Origin: Mugil cephalus
Taxonomy: Eukaryota; Chordata; Actinopteri; Mugiliformes; Mugilidae
NCBI RefSeq assembly: GCF_022458985.1
Contig: NC_061782.1
Span: 14,553,172-14,617,171, forward strand
Reading direction: 5' to 3'
DNA length: 64,000 nucleotides
Under the pieces are notes generated by a model. That model saw only the letters and a list, made by a program, of their open reading frames with translations, searched no databases and was not told where the DNA came from. Shown in pieces: positions 1 through 12,400 of the stretch (position 1 is its first letter; the number at the start of each line of letters is the position of its first letter). The position numbers were made by a program, and so were the translations under genes.

Positions 1-215
1 TGCATCTGAAGTCTAAAAATAGCAGGCAAGACAAAATAAACATCAGCCTCTAGATTACCCCACTGTTCCCTACAGATGCCCCACTGCAGGTGACTCTACA
101 AGCAATTGATCCTGTCCCCTTTAGTCACATGCAGACATAAAATTACACAAAAAATGATTAAGCGGAGATAATACGATGTAATAAGTTACTGCAAAACAAA
201 TAACACAATCATTAC

Positions 216-3200
216 CTATGGCACTGAATGCAACCAGCGAGTTCTCCCTTGGGTTAATGGTCTTGTCATACGGCCTGTTGCCCCATATGTGCGCGGCGCT
301 GTTGACCAGCCAGGTGGCGTTGAGCACCATGGTGTATCTCAGGAGTCCAGAGACAAAGTATCCCACAGCCAAGGATTCACCCCAGAAGTACCAGGGGACC
401 AACGTGGGCACGAGGAAGCAAAGAAGCACCACAGAGAGCTTGTAGTGCCTGGAAAGAAAGGACAAACTGTAAGTCACACAGATCCAGCATTATTGATGCT
501 TCAGTCTAGAATATTAAATCTCTTTGATCCGATGTCAAAAGTCAAGACTGCATTACATAATCCAGCAACGTGTTAACAGAAATGTAAACATTTTTATCTG
601 CATCCAATGCAAGTTTGAAGAGTTTATTTGCTCAATGTGATTATCTGCAGACAGATTTCACATTACTTCACTGCGAGAGGTCGGCCTTGACCCCCGATAA
701 TCTCCTCCGCCTGAGAGGAGCAGTGAGAATCTGGGATTTTATCCAGACGTGAAGAAATGTTGACTAATGACCAGACAGTGAAGAAAACGTGGACATGCCG
801 TGAGGGGACATTGTGGTCACTTTAACTCAGACTATCACATCCTGTGCAGCTTGACCAAAAGAGGAAACGCAATTTTGATAACCACATTAAGAGCAACATA
901 GTACCCTGCGAACACATTTATATCTGCAACGCGTCTTCTGTAATACAGATGTGGTCGAAGGCAACATTCAGTGTTTTTGCAGAGAGAAGTGTGATATTTA
1001 AATATCAGGTCATGAGATTAAGTCGTGAAAGTCAACACAAAAGTAAGCACTGTGCTGTTGACACCTGGTGGTGCCTGTTCGCGCTGACATATGCAAATAA
1101 AGTTGTGTTCATGTAAACACAACCGCCAAAAACACAATGTTTTGGGAAGCACATGTGTATTAATGTTCACAGATTTCCAACCAGACTGAGTGTTCGTGGT
1201 CAAGGGCATGTGTGTGTTGCATTATTGCAACAGCAAAATAGTTGCACATGTCCCCGTAGCGACAGTCGCTGATTACATACTGTCTCTTTCTGCGGCTGAC
1301 AAGGATCAGTTTAGTCTGGCATTGTTCAGCTCCTCAAACATCTGCTTTCTCACCGTCTTTGGAACATCACCACTTTATCTTGCTTCAGGTCTGTCAGCTC
1401 CAGTTTCTTCCCCTTTTCGATGACGTCGGGATGCTTGCGAACCAGCAGCCAGCCGACGTGGGAGAAGAAGAAGCCGCGCGTGGCGTTGTGGGGGTCGGCG
1501 TCCGTCTCAGAGTACTTGTGGTGAACGCGGTGGTCCCTCGCCCACTCATATATGTCGTTCTGCACAGAGACACAAGCAGAGATAGGGACGATTACGGGAG
1601 GCGCCCACAGATTTGTGCAAGACTTTCAAATCATTAAATTAAGGCCAGAGACACAACAACAAATGCATATCGGATTACATGTTTTAACTCAGAAAACCAC
1701 ACCACTTGTACTCTATATTTGTGAATGTGATGAATATTAAAAATTAGGATTCATCCATGTATTTTGAAATAAAAAATACTGTGCATGAATAATACCTGGC
1801 ACTCTATATATAGTATGATTAACCAAATATTTTTATGGAATATATTTACAGTTTTCTCCGTTTTACCTGGAATGCCATGGAGTTAGCGAGAGCAAGGAAG
1901 ACTCGCAGGGGGAAAGAAGCCTTATAGGATCTATGGCTCCACAATCTGTGGGCTCCAGCGGTCACGCCCAGAGCGCTGATCATGTAGCATACAGCACCTG
2001 GAAGGAACACAAGTGGAAAGTTAGAAGAGTCTCAGATGAAACTGCGATCATCAGAGCGCTGATGTAACGTTTGAACCAAAGGCAGCAAAAGTCACTGGGA
2101 CACCATGTTCTTTTTATAACACTCGAGCCTTTTTGCTCTGAGAAAAGCCACGCACGCAGGGAGATGGTACAGAGGGATCACACAGGTCTGCCCTCACACT
2201 TTTTGTTGTTCTAAAACTGCTGAATGCATTTCTATGTGGAGCCCAGACAAGACCACAGGGGATTTGAGAACCGTGGGCTTCTGATTGGCAATGGGCATTC
2301 TGTTGTGGTGCCATACAGCTCACAATGGGATGTCTATAGAAATGGTGATTGTGCTTTGTCTTCCCCGGTGAAATAATATGCAGCTCAGCATTGCAAAGAG
2401 AGGGGAAAATTATGCAGTGCCAGAGCAGAAACAAAGTTGTGATTGTTCGAGAATTTGAGTCATGCCACAATAGTGCGCATATATAGGGCACAAATTTAAA
2501 TTATTCAGCAAAGTGTTTGAGTACTACCACTAAGATTCAGACACTTCTAATTTGAGACGTGACATGACATGACATGCAACTTCCAACAAGTCAAAACAGT
2601 TTGCATTCAACCCTACGTCTGAGTTCTCCAAAAATGGCAGAATAGATGTGGAAATATATATAATACTATGATATAATAATGATTATAAAACATAAAAGAG
2701 TACACCTGGGCAAACACAAAACACCAGTTTAATATGATGGATGTATGAACTGAAGCAAAAACTTTTTCTAATATCAAATGGGCCTGTGTGAAATAGTATT
2801 TACTGATTAGAATCACTGGCTGCAGCTGGATTAGACACCCATGCCTGACCTACAATCATAAAGTGTGCTCATGACTCAAAAAAAAAAAAAAAAAAAACGG
2901 CTTCAATGGGAGCGGCGATGTAGAAACCACATGAAATTTGGCATCGCACACCTTGTTTGACTTGTTCACAAAAAGGGGATCCTTTTACCCGTGGCAAAAC
3001 AAAAAGCAAGTGCAGAGTGCAACAAAAAGAAATATTATACCTACAGCCAAGAGTGGAAAGTGCGGTGTACTATTGTAGGGTTTGCTACACTGCTTCAGGG
3101 CCAAAGCAACTTTCTATAATTGAGGCAAATGTGAATTCAGGATCAACTGGATTAAGCAGCAAGATAATGATCTTGGGAATCAGGACTGACTCCACCTCTA

Positions 3201-4032
3201 AATGACTGAAAAGGAAAAAAAAAAAGAAAAAAAAGTCGTGGAGTGGAGATGCTACCTCATCCTCGTGCTCACAAACTCGTCGGTGTGGTGGCCCTAAAAC
3301 TGTTAAGTTGATCTTAGAATGAAGGGATAACTACTTTTTCACACTTTAAAAAAAAAAAAAAAAAGACTAGGACACATGCATCACAGCAATATCACCAACT
3401 GATCTCCGGGCGGCTGGAAAGGTAGCAGTTGTTGCTGCTATAAAGCTTCACAACTAACCATTAAATTCAGCAGGGCTGTGATTAAAGTGTTAGATAACAT
3501 TTATGCTTCAATAAACACATTTCAGATGTAAAACTTATACATTGAGTTCACTTGTCTCTCACTTGTCTTTATGTTAACTTTTGTTTTGCATATCTGTCAG
3601 TTTTGACACGCGACGCACTAATGGAAATCGCAAGACCAGGGTGACTCATTCTCCATTATTCTCACTGGCATGACCCCTCAGCTCTGTGCACACACTGTAG
3701 TTAGCAATGATCACACCACATCAGCACATTCTGTTCTCGGACTGTGGCCTGTAGGGCGTAAAAACCTGCAACAAAAAAAAAAATCCACTATTTACTTAAT
3801 ACTCACTCCATGCGAGAGTTGACCTCGACGCGGAGGGAACGAGAGTCAGCCCATAAAGTGCACCGGTATGGAGGAGGGTCATCAGGATGATATTTCTCCA
3901 CACATATCTCGTCGGCGGTTTCCCCTCTTTTTCCTTGTAGGTGTCGTCGAAAACATCGTCCACTTTTTCCGTCCTTGCATCTCCGTTTCTCTGCTTGTCG
4001 GCGTGACCATTCCTGCTTTCGACTTTGGACAT
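216..4032 (-). CDS. scd: Stearoyl-CoA desaturase (delta-9 acyl-CoA desaturase), 3'-partial
   Basis: Coding exons, read on the minus strand: 4032-3807, 1997-1867, 1559-1354 and 448-216; the last exon lies beyond base 1. All joins keep frame at GT-AG borders and give 265 residues. The family is an ER membrane di-iron enzyme that puts a cis-delta-9 double bond into palmitoyl- and stearoyl-CoA, using cytochrome b5. Visible iron-binding histidines are HRLWSH (about residues 92-97), HRVHH (129-133) and the histidine of LVNSAAH (241). The final HNxHH box expected in this family would fall in the missing exon. YVWRNIILMTLLHTGALYG begins the first membrane segment, and VPWYFWGE is also typical. The start at 4032 is chosen because an acceptor lies six bases upstream and the N-terminus suits the family. 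Teleosts have more than one scd paralogue; which one this is cannot be decided here. Confidence 0.93.
1560..3806 (-). other. scd introns 2-3 (noncoding)
   Basis: These two introns flank the short exon at 1867-1997. They contain A-homopolymers near 2878-2897, 3217-3232 and 3348-3364. I see no recognisable gene or transposon in them. Confidence 0.6.
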
Positions 4033-4038
4033 TTTTTC

Positions 4039-5045
4039 TGAAGGAAGGGATCCTGTTTAAAAAAAAAAAACAATGCGATAAAAGGGAAGGATGTTGCTCT
4101 GTTAAATGCGCACAGCAGGATGCAAAAGGGAGAGGAAGGTACGGTGGCTCGCTGTGATCAAGCACTCTCTAGTGGCGCGCACATCGGAGGGACTACATCC
4201 GCTTCGCTTCTAGTGGCGTATTTTACATTGTACACGGCTCATGCGATAATGTCGTGACCACCGCCCCACTGATTCATGTTAGCCGACCCCGTGGTAATAA
4301 CAGTAGACTTTAAAAGCCTGGCTCCGGGGTTGCAGCTGATTCTTTAATCAGACACGTAACGCCGCTGCTGGTTCATCTCCCCAGCATTACAATATGAGAC
4401 CGGTGTAAACACACCCCCATGGTCACATAACAGCACTTCTTCACGCAGGCAGACAAAGATTGGCCTACTGTGCCGCTTGAAAACTGATCGTCGCAATTGT
4501 TTTTGTTTAATTTATTTTCCCCCCCGTGTGTTTTCATGGGCATTTTAATCCACATCATCATTGTAAAGTTATATGCCTGTGTTAGCCCATAGCGGCTAAC
4601 GGTGCAGGTACCAGTCAAAATGGCTCACTTTAAAACTACTAAATGCCTTAAAATGGTCAAATAACATTTTTTAAACGAAAAAGCAGATGCTACTGCGTGC
4701 TGACGGACAAATGAAAATGCCTATTAAAACAATACCATGGTGCGATAGCGAGGCAAATATTACAGCTGCCTCTCTGACACTATATTAATATTAAACTTTT
4801 TGTAGGCTAAGCTAGCGAAGCTAACGGTAGCCGAATAGTGAGCCATATGGCCATTGATAGCCACCTCTAGCTATATGTACTTGATTATTAATTTGTTTAT
4901 ACATTTAATCAGCAATTAAAAAAAACAAATATACCACATTTCAGCAAAACACCTTAAAATAACTAATAAAACGTTTTATTGATATTATGTGCAAGTTGCA
5001 TCCACCGTCGAAACAAATTAATTTAGCGTAAAATGAACTATTTAC
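4039..5045 (-). other. scd intron 1 (5' UTR intron)
   Basis: About 1 kb between the noncoding first exon and the first coding exon. The part nearest the coding exon holds two short GCCACTAGA-type sequences (minus strand, near 4168-4182 and 4208-4220) that partly resemble a CTCF core. No coding potential is recognisable. Confidence 0.5.
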
Positions 5046-5220
5046 CTGGGTTGAGCCTCGCCGTTCACTTTAAGATGTGCGTAAAAATGAAGAGAAGGAG
5101 AACCGTTCCGTTGATTCTCTGCCAGTCACTGAAATTCTCTTTATTCCGAGGTGGTTTTAAAGGAACAGCTCGATGAGGAAACTGATGCCTCCGGATCTGA
5201 ATGTCCCATTGGCTGCGTAC
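5046..5220 (-). promoter_or_regulatory. scd: scd noncoding first exon and core promoter
   Basis: A GT donor on the minus strand ends a probable untranslated first exon at 5046, and the matching acceptor at about 4038-4039 lies just before the scd start codon. Upstream of the exon, minus-strand TTTAAAA (5155-5161) could act as a TATA-like element, and a CCAAT box (5208-5212, seen as ATTGG on the plus strand) lies about 47 bp further upstream. NF-Y sites of this kind are known in vertebrate SCD promoters. The transcription start, inferred near 5130, is not shown directly. Confidence 0.55.
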
Positions 5221-5690
5221 AGAACTGATGTTAACCTCCCTCCTTTTTTTTTCACGAAGTGTGATCATGATTCTAACTGTTGCACAAGTTGTCTATTAAC
5301 TGTTTCACAAGTTGTCTAATCAACAAACTTGATCTTAATGACTGTTTACTCTGAAGACACAGTGCGAGGTTGCAGACAAAACTCAGGTCAACTGAAATCA
5401 TGATGTCATGCAGCAATGGATGTTTGCCATTTGGTCATTATTATGAAATTCACAGGTCATTTTAAGGCAGATGCTTGATGGGGAAACTAATACCTTGAAC
5501 ATGAACATCTGAACCTGAACATCACATTGTCTGTTTATGTAACTGATGGTAACCTCCTTTAGTTCCGTTTTATCCAAGTCACATCCTGCAAATAAAGTAA
5601 CATTGCACAAGATTTTAAATCAACCCATTGATCTTAATCACAGCATTACCATGATGTCATGCAGCACTGACAGTCTGCAAAAAGGACTTC
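5152..5690. repeat. Diverged tandem duplication covering the scd promoter
   Basis: Copy 1 (about 5152-5420) and copy 2 (about 5459-5690) share ordered blocks. TTTTAAaggaacagctcgat at 5155 matches ttttaaggcagatgcttgat at 5459. GAAACTgATgCCT matches GAAACTaATaCCT, GATGttAACCTCC matches GATGgtAACCTCC, and TTGATCTTAAT occurs in both. CATGATGTCATGCAGCA is identical at 5399 and 5650. Spacing between matching blocks falls from about 317 to 251 bp, so there have been indels. The CCAAT box of copy 1 is ATTGT on the plus strand in copy 2, so it is lost there. Confidence 0.65.
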
Positions 5691-5843
5691 AGAATATTTA
5701 CAGGTACATGTCTGTCCTCATAACCACTGATTGCATGTTACTTTTCCCAAACAATGTGGACTTCAATAGAATATTTGCTGTTTTACAAGCTTGAAATGTT
5801 AGCAGTGTGATTTCTTGGTCGTGGACTGTGGCTATTGTATTGT

Positions 5844-5881
<38 letters not shown>

Positions 5882-7145
5882 CAGATGCAGGACATTTTCA
5901 ACAGAATAAAGGTAAGATTTTCTGTGCAAGTCAAACACAGAAAATGTCATAGAAATTGAGAAAAAATTAGGTTAGTTTCTAGCTAGTACAATTTGATTGT
6001 TACTATATAGAGATTTTACATTTACATTTATGCATGCAATTTGTCCACTAAACCATATATATATATATATACATATAAATAAAATTGTAGTATTTTAAAC
6101 AAGTTTTACTTCCAAATGTGTGATTTGGTTGAGTTTGCCACAACACAAGTTCACTCACTGATTTGAACCCCAGAAACCTGCTAGTGTTTGTAGAGGGTGA
6201 ACGAGTTCACTCCTCTGTCTGTCTGCTAAATCTGGCAAAGATGGTTTTGTTCAAGAGCATCACCCTGGTCGAGAGATAACAGAACATCCTATCTTTAAGC
6301 CAAGGCTGTCTTGTCGTATGAGCTCACATAAACGGTGGTAACCTCGCAAGAACAAATCTGGCCTTTCATACTGTACACTCATTATGTTATGGCCCTCAGT
6401 GAACTGGAAGGAATGGGATGAACTTACACAACCATTGTGCAACAGATGTTTAAGGACAGTGTTTTGTAGACGGAAGAAGTAGCAATGGCACCATCTATGG
6501 CACAAATACAGGTACTGCAGAGACACCGCAAACCTTTTCACACAGCAGACATTTTGACTGTTAAAACAGGAAATGCACAGATGTAACTGTCATCATTAAT
6601 TAAAGACTTTCTGGATTAATTAAAAGTGAGCCACACGTTGTTAATCTTGGTAGTTGGACATTTCTTCCTATGAGTTGCCAAAATGTCTTTTGTGAAAAGT
6701 ATCTATAATGCAATTAATATGAACATCTAAGCAAAATGGAGAAGTCCAGTGTAATATGTGTGTAGCTTATAACACATGCATCAGCTCTGAGGTCACTTGA
6801 TAATAATGTTTATTCATGCCATTGCAGTCAGTTTTGTTATTGGTTGTTCAATGGATTATCGTGAAAGAAATTAGTTTTCTCATCATCTTATCACCGTCCA
6901 CTTGAATCCTATCTGCAGTTAAATCCAACCAAACTCTGTTTGGTAGGGCACACTAATCTTGGATTTTGGAGAAGTAGTTGTCAAAATAACAAAGGTGTTA
7001 CTATAAAGCTAAAAATGACACTTTTCACCTCAAGTTCATTTTGTCATTCAAAGCTATTTTCTCATGTAGTTCCTCACGTGTTATTTTAAAATGTCTTCCA
7101 AGATCAAAAAACATGCTACCAGACTCATATCTTGGAGCAAAAGAT
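5690..7145. other. Intergenic region between scd and trmt2b
   Basis: AT-rich sequence with a T-homopolymer of about 34 nt (5846-5879) and a short TA repeat (about 6056-6071). No exons or RNA genes were recognised. Confidence 0.5.
5846..5879. repeat. Poly(T) tract
   Basis: An uninterrupted run of about 34 T, upstream of scd. It may be a simple repeat or the tail of a retroposed sequence; no retroposon body was identified next to it. Confidence 0.85.
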
Positions 7146-7150
7146 TAGCT

Positions 7151-7156
7151 TTTATT
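7151..7156 (-). terminator. trmt2b polyadenylation signal candidate
   Basis: AATAAA on the minus strand, 284 bp beyond the trmt2b stop codon. Other TTTATT copies around 7240-7260 could also serve. Confidence 0.4.
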
Positions 7157-7439
7157 GCAAATGAAAGGAAAGTGATCACAGTATTCATTAGTATGGCATG
7201 ATCTGTCAGAGTAAACCACCATCTGACTTTTGGTGAAATTACATTTTTATTTATTTTATTTAATAAATAAGAACTGACATATTAATTCTTAATCACAACA
7301 ACAATGTGTTGAAACCCTATCACATTGGTTACAAAAGTGTTGGTGTATGCTTTCATTTAGCATACACCATTATTCAACTTCCTGCCAGCTTTCGGATCCA
7401 ACCAGAGTTGTTGTTGAAGGTTTTAAGCTCTCCTTCAGG

Positions 7440-9233
7440 TCACCTCTCAAAGAGCAGCACCAGTTCACAGTGTGGAGTATGTGGGAACAAATCTACAGGC
7501 ACAGCCAGAGTGGGAGAAAATGCCTCTCCTGTGAGTTTCTTCTGCGGGTCAGGAGCACAACAAAGCTCCTTGAAGTTCCTCATAGCTTCTCCATCTGGCT
7601 TACAAGAAACATAGACCAGCCTGCGGATAGCGTGTTGGTTTCGTAAAGCTCGGACCACTCTGTGGTGAAGACCAGCTCGAGCAGGGTTTACCACAGCTGT
7701 AAGGCTTCCTCCTGCAGAGCTTAGTTGAGACATGACACCAGGAAGAACAACCTCCGCCTTCCCAGGGATAAACTCGCAGTTCAGCACATTATTGAGAGAT
7801 GCGTTGTGTTTAGCATCTTCCACCGCCTGCTCTATGAGCTCTATACCGATAACTCTGTCCACTCTGGGAGATGTAGTGATGCCAATGGCGCCTGTCCCAC
7901 AGCACACATCTAGGAGAGTACCGCCATTTTTTGCTCGTCCTCCATCTTGCTCAGTGGTGGGGACACACAGGTCTCTGACTATGCCATACAGCACCTCAGC
8001 AGCTGTCCGGTTCACCTGAAAAAAGGCATCGGCTGAGATGCGGAACTTGAAGCCCAGGACCTGTGAATCACCAAACAACACAGGCACAGCAATTAAATGT
8101 AGGAATATATTTGATTTGAGCTACCTACTCCTCTGTATTGCCTTCATAAATTCAAGCCTGTCTTTCTCTCAGACTAAGTCAGTTAATGCAGCTACTAAAT
8201 TATCAAATTAATAAAAGCTTCATGACTTTAAATATATTTAATCACATTGTGACAGCTTCTTCTACATTTCTACCTGAATTTCTATGCACCACCAATTAAA
8301 ACAAGTACTTCAACAATGTCTACTGCAGTTGGACAAGATATTGTGAAATTATACTATGTGAAGTTCCTTCTCTGTCATTTTGGTGTGCATTACCTCCTCA
8401 TACATGTGTGGCTCGCCATGCAGGAGCTGGTAGGGGGATTCCTCGTGGGTGCAGCGAGTCATTGTGCTCTCCTGGAAGAACAGTGAGTCCAGCTGACATA
8501 CTGAACCCGGGCCTTTTATGAAGTAGTGCACCAGGTCGGCCTTATGGACTGCCACCTCTTCTGGAGTGAGTGTCTGTGGATGAAAGTACACTATAGCCAT
8601 GGTGTGGCCCTCTGCATTGGTCCTCACTGTGACCTCTCTCCAGTGACCCCCAGTGTGGAAAAGCAGGCAGGGCTCCAGTGACGAGAGACGGAGGAAGTCC
8701 TGATAGCATCTGGCAACTAGTTTGTGCTTCTCTGGCATGTTGAGCAGGTGGTCTCCATTGACGCAGACAATGTCCCCCTGCCTGCCTGTGCCCACATAAT
8801 ATCCAACGGTCTTTGGATTTCCATCCACCCCTCTATTGACAGAAAATGTAGACTTGTTGCGGTAGCCGTCTCTAACTGGTGATGGAAGAATAGGCAGGAT
8901 GGGAAAGTTGAGTTTACCTTCGTGTGAAAGATGTTCTTTGAACTGAGAAAGTATCTTCTCCTGACGGTTTTGCTTGACCTCAAGTTGTTCATCATAACTC
9001 AGCCTACACAGAGGAGTGACCACGTCAGCCAGCCTCTCCTCCCAGGACAGATTATTTACATCGGGAGGTTTCCTTTGACCTTTTTTCCATCGCTTCTTTG
9101 ACCGGGGTTTCTCCGGGTCAGCTAGAACAGTGTCATTTGTTGAAAACAACTGGTAGGTGTTCCTAAAAGAGCACAAAAGAGTGGATTTGACAGACCTTAT
9201 GACTGACCTTCTGCATGCAGCTGCCAGTGCCAT
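7440..9233 (-). CDS. trmt2b: tRNA (uracil-5-)-methyltransferase homolog B, mitochondrial
   Basis: Two coding exons, 9233-8394 (840 nt) and 8060-7440 (621 nt), join in phase 0 to give 486 residues, near the usual length. The family makes 5-methyluridine in mitochondrial tRNA (position 54) and 12S rRNA using S-adenosylmethionine. The N-terminus (MALAAACRRSVIRSVKST) is Arg/Ser-rich without acids, as expected for a mitochondrial presequence. LLDVCCGTGAIG (about 329-340) is the SAM-binding loop. YVSCKP carries the catalytic cysteine (about Cys433), and a late glutamate (HCELV, about Glu479) matches the general base of TrmA/RumA enzymes. QVNRTAAEVLY is also typical. The open frame extends upstream only from a GTG, so the ATG at 9233 is preferred. 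The mitochondrial leader favours trmt2b over cytosolic trmt2a. Confidence 0.9.
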
Positions 9234-9442
9234 TTTGACCCTGAAAAAAGCTCCTGTTTTGCTGGAAGAAAATGAATCAAACACCACTGATCATAAGAAA
9301 TAAATGTCCTTCCGCGTGTTATTAAAGCCTGTGCCGCTGGTCGTTTAAGACAACTCTCATGACGTCTTATTTACGAGACGGACCGCTTCTTTACGTCATC
9401 CTCGTGCGCCCCACGGCAAGTAAACAGTTCCGTTTTGTCGCG
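9234..9442. promoter_or_regulatory. Bidirectional promoter trmt2b / dnajb12
   Basis: Only 209 bp separate the divergent start codons of trmt2b and dnajb12. Two CRE/ATF-like sites lie within it: TGACGTC (9360-9366) and TACGTCA (9392-9398). CpG dinucleotides are frequent from about 9350 on, and no clear TATA box is present, which fits a housekeeping divergent promoter. Confidence 0.6.
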
Positions 9443-12400
9443 ATGGACTCAAACAAGGACGAAGCTGAGCGATGCATTAAAATAGCCCTAAATGCAGTCA
9501 GCAACAACCAGCCGGACAAAGCCAGGAAGTTTCTGGAGAAGGCCCAGCGCCTGTTTCCGACAGACCAGGCAAAAAGTACGTCGAATAAACCTCTTAAGTC
9601 GGCGACGTTATCTCGGGTGGTGCTGGGCCGTGGCTGTGAAACCAAATCAGCTAACGTTAGCATAACCGTCTTAACGTTACACCAGCTGGTCGTAACCCAC
9701 ACTGGTATTTGTAGTTTTTTCAGCCCCCACTCGCGATTTCTGAAATTCACGTGTTACTCGTCGCCTTAAATTACGTTAATGATTTGTAACTCGGTGGTTG
9801 CGTTTAAATCCCCGCTAGGAGTTCTTCTATTAGCAACAGTGCTAACCATTAGCTCGCCGTGGTTATGGATTAACTATCTAGGAAACTCGGGTGGAAACGT
9901 CGAGTAATGTGGCCCCTCTCTTCACAGAATTGTTGGAGTCGTTGGCGCAGAATGGAAAGCCTCCGGATGAGAACGGGGATGGACCCTCTGTGAGACACCG
10001 CGGGGACAGGGACCAGGCTGATGGTCCCACGCAGGGGCCCACAGCTTCAGCCAAGCCGTACACAGCAGAGCAGCTGGAGGCTGTCAGAAAGTCAGTGCAT
10101 GTGGATTTTATTGTTCTGTTTTAGATGAACACGCAGTGCTATGAACAGCAGCAGTTGTCAGCAAACTACTCACTTATTTTGACAAGATAATGATGTGGTT
10201 GTGTTTTAATTACATATAGTTTTCAGTTTAATTAAGAGGTTTGGGTACATTGACCAAACAGGTAGAACTGGTTATTGTTGTCAGTCACCTGGACCAACCA
10301 ATTAAGTTCAATATGTTATATATGATACAGTTTTATTATTTACTATTTTAAAATCAAGAGAGTATTTTGAAATTACAAAACTACGTGCACAAATGAATCC
10401 ATGTTGCACAATCTATATCCAGGTTTCTTTTCTTAACAATGACTAATCAGTCTACAGCTCTCTAATGTTTATTCAGAGTGTGGCGATATGTGTGGGAGGT
10501 TTCTCCATAATCCAGGTTATGGTATATCCTCAAAACAACAGTTGTTGGACTTGTTGGGTTTCCTAAAACCTAAACTATCCACCAGTCATTTAAAACTGAA
10601 GAAACTACTCACCGAACATGTTCACGAAACCCAGCAAGTCCTATTGCCTTTGTTTCTGATTATTTAGTTATTTATGTATCTTATGGTTCACAGCTCACAC
10701 ATTCTTGTTTCTGTTTGTGTCATTATTTTCCACTTAAGTGGATATTCAGTGTCCCAATAATGTCTCAAGGTTTTACTTTGGGTTGTTTCTTTTAACCTGA
10801 CATCCTAATCATCTCTGTTGATTTTATTGTTTTTAGGATTAAAAGCTGTAAAGATTACTACCAAATTCTGGGAGTTGAAAAGACGGCCTCGGAGGATGAC
10901 CTTAAAAAAGCATACAGGAAGCTGGCTCTGAAATTTCACCCAGATAAAAATCATGCACCTGGAGCCACAGAGGCATTTAAAGGTAAATACAAAATGGTCT
11001 CTGTTGCTGTTCTCTGGAAGTCGTGGAGATATAAGCTTATTTTGTGTTTTTTATTCGTGTCTGTGCATATTTCAGCTATTGGTAATGCGTATGCTGTTCT
11101 GAGTAATACTGAGAAACGAAGGCAGTATGACCAGTATGGAGAGGAGAGGACACACCCGAGCAGACACAGACACCATCGTGATTTTGAAGCGGACATCTCG
11201 CCCGAGGACCTCTTCAACATGTTCTTCGGTGGAGGTTTCCCATCAAGTAAGCGGAGACCAGATGAGACCAAGCTCACGTCTGACATTTTCCTGACTTTCG
11301 GCCTTCCAAAACACGTTAGGATGTAAAGATGAAAATCTGCCATCAGGGTTTGTTTTGTCATCACCCTTAGCTTTGGTATTGTGCCCCTAGTCGGCGCTTA
11401 CCAGGAATCTCTGGAGGGATTCAGTGAGATACAGCCTTCTGACTAGCTGTTCCGCTTTCTGAAAGTACTTAGCATTTTTATACTCCATAAACAAAACCCA
11501 AAGGCTGATGGGAATGCAGACATGAGCTAAGCACAACTTTATGGTTTTTAATGGTGCTGTAATGTTTTGTCAGACTCGCAGCCTAACGATTATGGTTTTT
11601 CTTTGCACTTCTGTGATTTTACTGGCAACCAAACGCAACTGAGGAGTTGCTTTTCTGGCCTCCTCTTAAATTTCTGCATCACCCACTATATGCTATATGG
11701 CACCAACCAAAGTAATGTCTTCAAAATTGAGGATGATCTAACCAAACTACATGTTGCCTATCAGTTCTGATGTTTCTTATATTCATCCGTCTCTCAGGTT
11801 GAACAGTGTGATCATTGAAATGATCATCATGCTGCAGTTGACTGGGCTTAAATCTGAGTCAGGTTTCCACATTGTATTTGCTTATATTTTCTTAAATCTT
11901 TCCCAGGTAATGTACATGTTTACAGAAACGGAAGAATGCATTTTGCACACCATAATAGGCAAGAAAGACGAGAACAACAGAGAGATGTAAGTTCAGTTTG
12001 TGCTCATTTTATCACGCTTCATTTTAAGACATACAACTATATCGTATAATCTCTGATAAACAATGCTAAAAAACTCTCTCCTCTTTTTGTTTCTCTCCTT
12101 GCAGGGAGGTCTGGCCCTGTTTGTCCAGTTGATGCCCATCTTAATTCTCATCATTGTTTCTGCCCTCAGCCAGATAATGGTCACGCAGCCTCCATACAGC
12201 CTTAGCTACCGCCCGTAAGTGCTTCTCCGTTTCTAGAGCTTTCTGACGCTGCTCGTCCGACCATCTGTCTCACTCGTATCATCATATCCTCTCTGCATCA
12301 GGTCAGCTGGACATATTCACAAAAGGCATACAGCAAACCTGAAGGTGCCTTTCTATGTGGGGGATCGATTCAATGACGAATATTCTGGGAATAACCTGAA

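Noticed and set aside
1060-1082. CTCF-like ACACCTGGTGGTGCC in scd intron 4
   Set aside because: Departs from the core at key positions; too weak to call.
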